Below, piece by piece: positions 23,385 to 29,920 of a DNA stretch of 29,920 bases. Each line of letters opens with the position of its first letter. Position 1 is the stretch's first letter. A model generated the notes under the pieces. It was given only the letters and a program-made list of their open reading frames with translations. It made no database searches and was not told where the DNA came from. The position numbers were made by a program, and so were the translations under genes. Source of the DNA: DAIOFH01 sp036745875 (GTDB taxonomy: Bacteria; Planctomycetota; SZUA-567); NCBI GenBank assembly GCA_036745875.1, contig DAIOFH010000039.1, positions 1-29,920 on the forward strand, read 5' to 3'.

Positions 23385-26300
23385 CTAAAATGCCTTTGTT
23401 AGAGTGAAACCGCCCCAGCCTGAATTATATCCGTTTTTGAAGAGTTCCGCCCCGCCCTCGACGGTGACGCTGACGTCATGGGTGACGGCGAAGGTCAGGC
23501 CGAGGCCGGCGGTGAGGCTGTCGCGGCCGGCGGTTTTGGCCTTGTAGGTGATGCCGGAATTGCCGTAGCCGGCGAAACCGGCATTGACGGTGGCCATCTT
23601 GTCCAGAAGTTCATGGGTCCAGGCGGCGGAGGCGGAGAGCGAGCATTTTTCCGCCAGCTTCCACGACGCCCGCGCCCCAAGATTGCTCCTGAGGGAGTTG
23701 TAGGTTTTGGCCTGGAAGGAGAGGTTGCCGAGTCCTTCCGTTTCCGTGTAGGACGGCCGATGGCTGAGGGCGTATTCCAGCGAGGCCACAGGACCGAATG
23801 AAACGCGGTTGTAGTGGAAGTCATATCCCGCGCCCGCAAGCGCCGAGGCTGCGAAGCCGTTCCAGTCCGATTTGTTGATACCGCGATAGCCGCCAACGAG
23901 CACCTCGCGCTCCTGCTTCGCGATGTCGACGCCCGCACGGGCGGAGCCGAAGAGATAGCCGCCATTCCACGACGACGGATCGAGGCGGCCGTGCACGCCA
24001 AGATAGACGCCGGTGCTTTTCAACTTGTCGCTGGAATCGCGTCCGTCAAGTCGGAGATGGTTGGCGACGAGGTGCGCACCATACATGCCGCCCTGCTTGT
24101 GCCGCTCCACGCCGAGGACTCCGCCTGCCTGCCAGAAGGAATAGCCGGGGTTCTCCCACCCTTTCGACGACTGGCTGCCGCCGCCGCCGGAGGGAGCGAA
24201 AAAGAAGAACAGGCCTTCTTTTTTATACTCCTGGCATGCAGGAAGGTTGGCGTTGGCGCTGTGGGAACGGGATTCAGCCGTTTCGATCCAGACGCCCTGG
24301 TTATCGTGGTTTTGGAAAAGCGCATTGTTGAAAGAAAATTGATTCTGCGCGAGCGCGGTGGCCACCGACTGTTGGAAGACGGGGGTCAGGGACCGCCCTG
24401 CCGCTTCCGCCGTGGCAGCATCGCCGAAGTCGAGAGCGGCATAAACACGGCGCAGATCGTCCGACGGGATTCCAAGCCCGAGAATGCGGTCAAGTTCGTT
24501 GCCGACGCCGGAAGGAGTCGTGGGCGCGAGGAGGGAGTCGTAGGCGTTCGCGGCGCGCGAGGTTGTGATAGTGTTTACTCGGGCGGCGGAGGATAGAGAG
24601 AATTTTAGTGTATGGCTGTCATTCACCACGCTGATTGACGAGGTATCGTTGTAGTCATCGACATCGGAAACGGCGACCAGGTCGTCGTCCCTGATAATGA
24701 TGGATTTGCCGCTTTCGTAGAATTCGGCGAGAGGTTTCAGCACGCGCTGGTTTGAGATCGAGACGGTATTCAACTCTCCGCTGCCTTCGATCTTCAGGCT
24801 GGAGTGTTCACCGGCGGCATTGAAGTTGAAGGCAAGAGTACCCGTACTGTAGAAAAATGCCCCAAACGGTGATGTGGAAACGTGACCATCGGCGAACTCC
24901 ACCTCCCGCCCGCCGAGACGAATGGTCATGTCGCCAATCCCGCCTCCGCCCGGCATGAGAGTGTTGAAGTTGTTGAACTCGCCACCCTGTACTCCTCTAT
25001 CCCCGTTAAAGACCCCCGAAGCGTCCCATGACGGCAGAATCAGCGGTGCGTATTCAATTTCGTACGTGCCGGACCCGGACAGGATGCCACTGTTTTTGAC
25101 ATTCATTAATCGAGCCGTGCCGTTGTACTCCAATTCTCCTCCCACGATATCCATTTTCATACTATAACGACCATCGATATCGCCGTCATATCGCAAGTAA
25201 AAGTTGGGGTCGGCCTCGGCGAGAGAATTCCCGGCAGCATCCATCGCCTTTCCGAATGTCAAGGAGGTGAAAAGGTCCCAGCGCGTCCCGTAGTCGCCGT
25301 ACATGCCACTGGTGGGATCGTCCGGCGTCTGGAAGTATTTCATAAAGGTCTGGTCAAAAGGATCGGGATCTTTAACCGTCTTGTCGCGACGCCAGTCGGA
25401 AACGATGTTGCCGTTCAGCGATGCGCCGTTCAGAATATTGATCTCTTTTACATAGGCGTTTTCGGCGATATAGATCGCCTGCGGCGCATCTATCGATCCC
25501 GAGATGTCGACCTTGTCTGCCAATGCGCCGTTGGTTTCGTCGTAGCCGGAAGCGCCCAGCGACCATTCGGCGTTTTCGGAGACGGCGGCTCTCCTGGCAC
25601 TCTGCACTTCCATATTAATCCACGAACCGCGCGTGGAAAAATAATCCCCCATGGCGTTGGAGCCGAAGTCGAAGCTCAGGCCGCGCTCCGCCGCCGTGAT
25701 GGAACCGCGATGGTTGAGGGTGTGGTTGCGGCCGTAGGCGAAGGCGATGCCGATGCCGCCTGCGCCGGTCGCTTTTATGCTCACCCCTGAAGCGATGGCC
25801 ATGCGGTTTTCCCAGCCGTCGACCCGGATGCCGATGCCGCCTGCCCCCCGGCTGTCGATGTTCGCCAGCTGGGTGACGGTATTGCCGGTGCCGTAGACGT
25901 GCAGTCCCACGCCGGCCATGCCGTCGGAGTTGAAGCCCATCTCATTCAGGATGGTCACATTGTCGTTATATATGGACCGGCCGTAGTATTTTTTCCGGTC
26001 GATCTGGTAGCCGAGGTCCTGCATGACGGCGAGTTCCGCCTCCATGAAGGTTGCGTAGTTTTGGAAAGCCTGTCCGTGCGACATCATGCTGTTGCGGAGT
26101 TCTATGTGGCTGAATTCAGCCGTGCCCGACTCCCAACCCCATATCGGTATTCCCGCCGGCATCGCGCCGTCAAGCACTTCCATGACGTTCTTCCCCGCGA
26201 AGGTTATGTTGGTTCCGTCCGGAACGTAGAAACTGCCGGGAGTGTTGACGTTCGATATCCGCTGGCCGGGTTGGGCCGAGTTGCCGTTGGCGTCGCGGAG

Positions 26301-26936
26301 GTTTTGATCCCAGAGGGTAAGAACGGGCGCGAATTGATTGTTGTAAGCGGTGGAACCGACGCCAAGGGCATGGGCGAGTTCATGCAACATGGTGGATGCG
26401 AGGTGCATCTGGTCGCCGTTCTCGGGGAGATGGGTGATTGGCCCGTTGTAATAGAACGACGGATCGTCCCTGCCGGTAGCGCCGAAATACGGCCACCAGT
26501 TGCCGATTTCGATTATCCCAACCGCTTCGTCCTCGTCCGGCTGCCAGCCCTTGATCAGCATCGCGCCAAGAGCCGTGTAATTGGTCAGGCCGGGCTCATC
26601 CGATTGGGGGCTGGCGGCGCTGGCGTTCAACCGGTGGTCGCCGTAGACGATGATGGGAGCGGGCTCGGTGTTTTTCAGGCCAGGACCAAGAACTTCGGCC
26701 CAATAGTCCGCGCCGTAGATCAGGGCCTGGCGGATGTCGGAATATTCGTCATCCGAAATGTCCCAAATCACGTTACCCTGATTGTCTTCGTCCCGATAGC
26801 CAAATTCGAAAATCGGCCTTCCGTCGGGGGTGTAGACGATATCGGATTCCCCGGAAAAAGTGACGCCGCCGAAGCCGAAGAGGATGAGGATGAGAAACAG
26901 AAAGTTAGTAGCCGTGAGCGCCCTGGTATGTGCCAT
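23385..26936 (-). CDS. Autotransporter with a leishmanolysin-like (M8-type) zinc metallopeptidase passenger
   Basis: An 1183-residue secreted surface protein. The ATG has GAGGGA about 6 nt upstream. A signal peptide covers residues 1-29. Residues about 60-310 form a metallopeptidase: HELAHALG (185-192) supplies two zinc ligands and the catalytic Glu, and GTAEFSHIELRNSMMSHG (His277, Met-turn at 284-285) supplies the likely third ligand and the Met turn, about 90 residues later, as in peptidase family M8. Residues about 310-860 are repetitive, Gly/Asn-rich and resemble a beta-helix stalk. The last 260 residues form the outer-membrane autotransporter barrel, alternating aromatic strands and ending in Phe (TLTKAF). 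It is monocistronic and would display a protease on the cell surface. Its targets are unknown. Confidence 0.88.
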   Translation of the reverse strand: MAHTRALTATNFLFLILILFGFGGVTFSGESDIVYTPDGRPIFEFGYRDEDNQGNVIWDISDDEYSDIRQALIYGADYWAEVLGPGLKNTEPAPIIVYGDHRLNASAASPQSDEPGLTNYTALGAMLIKGWQPDEDEAVGIIEIGNWWPYFGATGRDDPSFYYNGPITHLPENGDQMHLASTMLHELAHALGVGSTAYNNQFAPVLTLWDQNLRDANGNSAQPGQRISNVNTPGSFYVPDGTNITFAGKNVMEVLDGAMPAGIPIWGWESGTAEFSHIELRNSMMSHGQAFQNYATFMEAELAVMQDLGYQIDRKKYYGRSIYNDNVTILNEMGFNSDGMAGVGLHVYGTGNTVTQLANIDSRGAGGIGIRVDGWENRMAIASGVSIKATGAGGIGIAFAYGRNHTLNHRGSITAAERGLSFDFGSNAMGDYFSTRGSWINMEVQSARRAAVSENAEWSLGASGYDETNGALADKVDISGSIDAPQAIYIAENAYVKEINILNGASLNGNIVSDWRRDKTVKDPDPFDQTFMKYFQTPDDPTSGMYGDYGTRWDLFTSLTFGKAMDAAGNSLAEADPNFYLRYDGDIDGRYSMKMDIVGGELEYNGTARLMNVKNSGILSGSGTYEIEYAPLILPSWDASGVFNGDRGVQGGEFNNFNTLMPGGGGIGDMTIRLGGREVEFADGHVSTSPFGAFFYSTGTLAFNFNAAGEHSSLKIEGSGELNTVSISNQRVLKPLAEFYESGKSIIIRDDDLVAVSDVDDYNDTSSISVVNDSHTLKFSLSSAARVNTITTSRAANAYDSLLAPTTPSGVGNELDRILGLGIPSDDLRRVYAALDFGDAATAEAAGRSLTPVFQQSVATALAQNQFSFNNALFQNHDNQGVWIETAESRSHSANANLPACQEYKKEGLFFFFAPSGGGGSQSSKGWENPGYSFWQAGGVLGVERHKQGGMYGAHLVANHLRLDGRDSSDKLKSTGVYLGVHGRLDPSSWNGGYLFGSARAGVDIAKQEREVLVGGYRGINKSDWNGFAASALAGAGYDFHYNRVSFGPVASLEYALSHRPSYTETEGLGNLSFQAKTYNSLRSNLGARASWKLAEKCSLSASAAWTHELLDKMATVNAGFAGYGNSGITYKAKTAGRDSLTAGLGLTFAVTHDVSVTVEGGAELFKNGYNSGWGGFTLTKAF

Positions 26937-27522
26937 CGTTTTCCCTCAATCCTAAATTTTTCCTTCTGCCGGTGATATTTTGACAGGCGTGTCTTACGCA
27001 GATTGTCGAGGCATGCACCCGGATGGTCGAACTCTGGCCCGACGAAGCCAAGACGAGCGACAAGGCCATGCCTTAGGCTCCATCGCCACGCGATACCAAC
27101 TAAACAATATAGAAAGAGTTTTATCAGAGTATAGTATGAAAACAACACATTGTGAAGAATTATTTACATAAAAAAACTTGACTTAGGAGGCCGTCCTGTT
27201 TGACGCGAGATGGGACTGAAGGTATTATGTCGTTTGTGCCGTTCCATATGCTTTTTCGAGAAATATCGCCGTGACAAAACAGCAAAATCCGTGGAAAATA
27301 TCTCTTGCCCACCACGCGCTGCGAGCTACTCCGGGGGGCCGATGCTAGAAGGCGTCCTGGCCAAACGCTATAAGCATTCTTTCGCCGATGCCCTGCTTTC
27401 CGGCGGGAGTCACTCACGGCGCAAACGCCAATAGCGAAGGGAACCGCGCCTATGATGACTTGCGCTTAAAGCATTATTATGTTGTATTTTCTTCAAAAAA
27501 CGACAAACTGCCCAGAATGTTC
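26937..27522. other. Long intergenic region between the autotransporter and EF-G genes
   Basis: About 590 nt with no gene that I can support. Short open frames exist on both strands (for example 26980-27171 and 27210-27434, plus) but lack family similarity. An AGGCATG/CATGCCT inverted repeat spans 27011-27075, and AGGA/TCCT forms a small hairpin near 27186-27198. The GC-rich stretch 27300-27430 looks compositionally like old coding sequence. Confidence 0.4.
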
Positions 27523-27550
27523 TTGCGGTTTCAATAAATGTCAATATAAT
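27523..27550 (+). promoter_or_regulatory. Promoter for fusA
   Basis: TTGCGG, a 16-nt spacer and a perfect TATAAT lie 110 nt upstream of the fusA ATG. A second TATAAT at 27610-27615, after the leader hairpin, has no good -35. Confidence 0.6.
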
Positions 27551-27567
27551 AGCACCTCTTACATGAA

Positions 27568-27600
27568 TTCCTCTCGCCCAACGAGAGGAAGGTTTTATTT
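27568..27600 (+). terminator. Intrinsic terminator in the fusA leader
   Basis: TTCCTCTCG pairs perfectly with CGAGAGGAA around a 5-nt loop, then GGTTTTATTTTTATT follows. It sits about 11 nt after the predicted transcription start and 61 nt before the fusA ATG. It may attenuate fusA or end a short upstream RNA. Confidence 0.75.
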
Positions 27601-27660
27601 TTATTATACTATAATTTGGCGGACGTTAGCCAGTTATTGACACAGAGGCAGCGGTTACCT

Positions 27661-29745
27661 ATGAGCGACCCCAAAGGCGCTCCGCTGGGACGTATCAGGA
27701 ACATCGGTATTATCGCGCACATCGATGCCGGTAAGACCACCACGTCCGAGCGGATCCTATTTTACTCCGGGAAAGAACACCGTATGGGCGAGGTCCATGA
27801 CGGCACGGCCGCAATGGATTTCATGCAGGACGAGCAGGAACGTGGCATCACCATATCTTCCGCCTGCACCACGTTTTCCTGGCTCGACCATCAGGTCAAC
27901 CTTATCGACACTCCCGGCCACGTTGATTTCACCGCCGAGGTCGAACGCAGTTTGCGCGTTCTTGACGGAGCGGTCACCGTCTTCTGCGCCGTCGCCGGCG
28001 TCGAAGCCCAGTCGGAGACAGTCTGGCACCAGGCTGACCACTACCAAGTCCCCAGGATCGCCTTTATCAACAAGATGGACCGCGCCGGAGCCGATTTCGA
28101 GCATGTCGTCGGCGAGATTCGCGAACGTCTCCAGGCAAACCCCCTGCCCCTCCAGCTCCCCGTCGGCAGGGAGGACACCTTCCAGGGCGTGATCAACCTG
28201 TTGAGCCGCCAGTTCATCACTTTCGACGGCGAACAGGGCGAAATCGTCACCGCCCATTCGATCCCGGACGACCTCAAGGACGAAGCGGAAATCCTGCGCC
28301 AGGAATTGATCGAAAAAGCCGCCGATGCATCCGAGGAACTGACGGAAAAATTCCTTGAAAACGGCACCCTCTCGGACGAGGAAGTGCATGCCGGCCTGCG
28401 CCTACTGACCCTGTCGCGGAAGATCGTTCCTGTTTTATGCGGTTCCAGCCTCAGGAACAAGGGCATTCAGCCGCTCCTGGACGCCGTGGTCAGCTACCTG
28501 CCGAGCCCCAAGGACGTCCCTCCCGTCGTCGGGCACAAGCCCGGCCATCCGGACGAAAAGATCGAGTGCCATCCGTCCCGCAAGGAAAAACTGGTTGCCC
28601 TCGCCTTCAAGATCACTGACGACGCCCATGGCACACTGACCTTTATCCGCGTGTACTCCGGAGAGATTACTGAAGGGATGCGGCTGGTTATCGCATCGAA
28701 CAACCGTAAGGAACGCGCCGCCCGCCTCTGGCTCATGCACGCGAACCACCGCGAACGCATCAAATCCGTCGGCCCCGGCGAAATCATCGGCATATCCGGC
28801 CTCAAGTTCGCCGCCACCGGCGATACCCTCTGCGACGAAACGCGCCTGGTCGAACTGGAACCGCCGAAATTCCCCGCCACCGTCATCTCCGTCGCCGTCG
28901 AACCCAAGTCCAACGACGACCGTGACAAACTGATGGAAGTCATCGACCGCCTCGAGCGCGAAGACCCCACGTTCACCCATCACCTCGACCCGGAAACGGG
29001 ACAGCTGGTCCTGGGCGGCATGGGCGAACTGCATCTCGACGTCCTCACCACCAGGATCATCCGCGACTACAAGGTTGGCGTGAACACAGGGTCACCGCGC
29101 GTCTCCTACCGCGAAGGCCCGACGATGAAGGGCAACGGCTCCGGGACGTTCGAACAGACCATCGCCAACAAAGGCAACTACGCCGAAATCGCCGTCTCCG
29201 TGGAACCGAACGCGGCGGAACTCGAACCCAAGGTCGAACTGGAAATCTCCGACGCCCTCTATACCCCTATCCAGCGGCAGGTCATAGCCGAAGGCGTCAG
29301 GGGCGGGTTCCTTTCGGGCCCCCTCGGCGGTTATCCGGTCATCAACTCCTTCGCCAAGGTGCTTAGCGTCAAGTCCCGCGAAAACGAACTCACCGACCTC
29401 GCCTGCGCGGCGGCGTCGGAAATCGCCTTGAGAAACGCCCTCCAGAACGCGGAGGTCGCGCTGTTCGAGCCGATGATGTCTTTGGAAGTGACGGCTCCGG
29501 AGGAATTCCTCGGCGCGATCATCCACGACCTGAACGGCCGCAGGGCGGAAATTTCCGAGATCGGCCAGCGCGGCGCGCTGCGTCTGGTGAAAGCCAGGGT
29601 CGCCCTCTCCGAAATGTTCGGCTACGCCACAGTCGTGCGCGGCCTGTCGACCGGCCGGGCGAACTATTCCATGGAACCCTGCGCCTATTCGCAAGTCCCG
29701 CGCCAGCGCATGAAGGACATTCTCGGCTACGACCCGGACAATTAA
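27661..29745 (+). CDS. fusA: Elongation factor G (diverged domain IV)
   Basis: Translational GTPase of 694 residues. G motifs are intact: AHIDAGKTT, EQERGITISSA, DTPGHVDF and NKMDR. Domains II-V follow in the normal order, with EFLGAIIHDLNGRR and SEMFGYAT near the C-terminus. Domain IV differs from canonical EF-G at the loops that touch the decoding site: QSGGRGQYGH is replaced by QTIANKGNYAE, and the loop with E. coli His583 (SYHDVDSSE) by KSRENELTD. EF-G paralogues in spirochaetes and planctomycetes split translocation and ribosome recycling, so this could be a specialised form even though it precedes tuf. The ATG at 27661 has GAGG 12 nt upstream; open frame continues upstream to a TTG at 27616 with no ribosome site. 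Confidence 0.92.
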   Translation: MSDPKGAPLGRIRNIGIIAHIDAGKTTTSERILFYSGKEHRMGEVHDGTAAMDFMQDEQERGITISSACTTFSWLDHQVNLIDTPGHVDFTAEVERSLRVLDGAVTVFCAVAGVEAQSETVWHQADHYQVPRIAFINKMDRAGADFEHVVGEIRERLQANPLPLQLPVGREDTFQGVINLLSRQFITFDGEQGEIVTAHSIPDDLKDEAEILRQELIEKAADASEELTEKFLENGTLSDEEVHAGLRLLTLSRKIVPVLCGSSLRNKGIQPLLDAVVSYLPSPKDVPPVVGHKPGHPDEKIECHPSRKEKLVALAFKITDDAHGTLTFIRVYSGEITEGMRLVIASNNRKERAARLWLMHANHRERIKSVGPGEIIGISGLKFAATGDTLCDETRLVELEPPKFPATVISVAVEPKSNDDRDKLMEVIDRLEREDPTFTHHLDPETGQLVLGGMGELHLDVLTTRIIRDYKVGVNTGSPRVSYREGPTMKGNGSGTFEQTIANKGNYAEIAVSVEPNAAELEPKVELEISDALYTPIQRQVIAEGVRGGFLSGPLGGYPVINSFAKVLSVKSRENELTDLACAAASEIALRNALQNAEVALFEPMMSLEVTAPEEFLGAIIHDLNGRRAEISEIGQRGALRLVKARVALSEMFGYATVVRGLSTGRANYSMEPCAYSQVPRQRMKDILGYDPDN

Positions 29746-29752
29746 AAAAGTG

Positions 29753-29822
29753 AAGAGTTAAGAGTGAAAAGTTATCAGTAACATTCGCAAGGTTATACCA
29801 TAGCTCTTCACTCTTAACTCTT
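29753..29822. repeat. Inverted repeat of GAGTTAAGAGTGA words between fusA and tuf
   Basis: The arm 29753-29775 is the reverse complement of 29800-29822 at 20 of 23 positions, with a 24-nt loop. A further partial copy (AACTCTT) follows at 29830-29836. No clean T-run follows, so it looks like a dispersed hairpin repeat more than a terminator, although it could reduce read-through into tuf. Confidence 0.75.
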
Positions 29823-29866
29823 AGTTTTTAACTCTTGTTTCGCCATTCTTTTAAAAGGAGATCACA

Positions 29867-29920
29867 ATGGCCAAAGAAAATTTCGTACGTAAGAAACCGC
29901 ACATCAACGTCGGCACCATT
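29867..29920 (+). CDS. tuf: Elongation factor Tu, N-terminus only (cut by the window end)
   Basis: The first 18 codons read MAKENFVRKKPHINVGTI, the conserved EF-Tu start just before the GHVDHGKTT P-loop. An AAAAGGAGA ribosome site lies 6 nt upstream. EF-Tu delivers aminoacyl-tRNA to the ribosome. Its position after fusA matches the usual str-operon order, although rpsL and rpsG are not upstream here. Confidence 0.93.
   Translation, partial: MAKENFVRKKPHINVGTI

Noticed and set aside
26980..27434. Two short plus-strand ORFs (63 and 74 codons) before fusA
   Set aside because: Neither shows family similarity, a ribosome site or codon use like the neighbours. They may be debris.

Overview
The window is a chromosomal segment of a Gram-negative bacterium with about 60% GC. 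Its best phylogenetic marker is the minus-strand gene order polA-coaE-rho (8267 to 3092), with start and stop codons overlapping by 4 bp at both junctions. Chlamydia has the same three genes in the same order (CT493-CT492-CT491), so a member of the PVC group is the best guess, perhaps Lentisphaerota or Verrucomicrobiota. A PPi-type phosphofructokinase, a classical autotransporter, a ROK glucokinase and large secreted proteins without recognisable homologues fit that guess. The phylum is an inference, because no rRNA is present.

Layout. 1-3091 (minus): a secreted protein with two similar Ig-like halves, preceded by a membrane-anchored coiled-coil protein. 3092-8267 (minus): polA-coaE-rho, closed by an intrinsic terminator; Rho has a proline/alanine-rich N-terminal extension of about 200 residues. 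8663-11333: gnd (minus) and a membrane metallophosphoesterase (plus), divergent from overlapping promoters. 11509-14882 (plus): PPi-dependent phosphofructokinase, then a 640-residue secreted protein, with a hairpin terminator after each. 15214-18394 (plus): a YhaM-like OB-fold/HD nuclease that overlaps by 8 bp an OppC-type permease carrying an insertion of about 440 residues. 18501-18984 (plus): a RelBE-type toxin-antitoxin pair. 19024-22740 (minus): a histidine-kinase-like protein without the phospho-acceptor His, a ROK glucokinase broken by one extra base in a C5 run, and a DEAD-box RNA helicase whose own promoter lies upstream of an intrinsic terminator. 22741-26936: a possible small RNA, a 34-codon PhzF relic, and a 1183-residue autotransporter with a leishmanolysin-like zinc peptidase passenger. 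27523-29920 (plus): an EF-G gene with a terminator hairpin in its leader, followed by the start of tuf.

How the parts relate. Most genes are housekeeping: replication and repair (polA), CoA synthesis (coaE), termination (rho), sugar phosphate metabolism (gnd, pfp, glucokinase), RNA turnover (YhaM-like, DEAD-box) and translation (EF-G, EF-Tu). Accessory content is the toxin-antitoxin pair, the peptidase autotransporter and the debris around it. Several intergenic regions hold inverted repeats made of short AT-rich words, which look like a dispersed repeat class.

I see no CRISPR array, insertion sequence, prophage, tRNA or rRNA. No multi-gene block looks like a clearly new defence or biosynthetic system. 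The most unusual items are single-gene or regulatory: the M8-like autotransporter, the His-less kinase, the enlarged permease, the diverged EF-G domain IV loops, and two genes with a promoter-terminator-gene leader.
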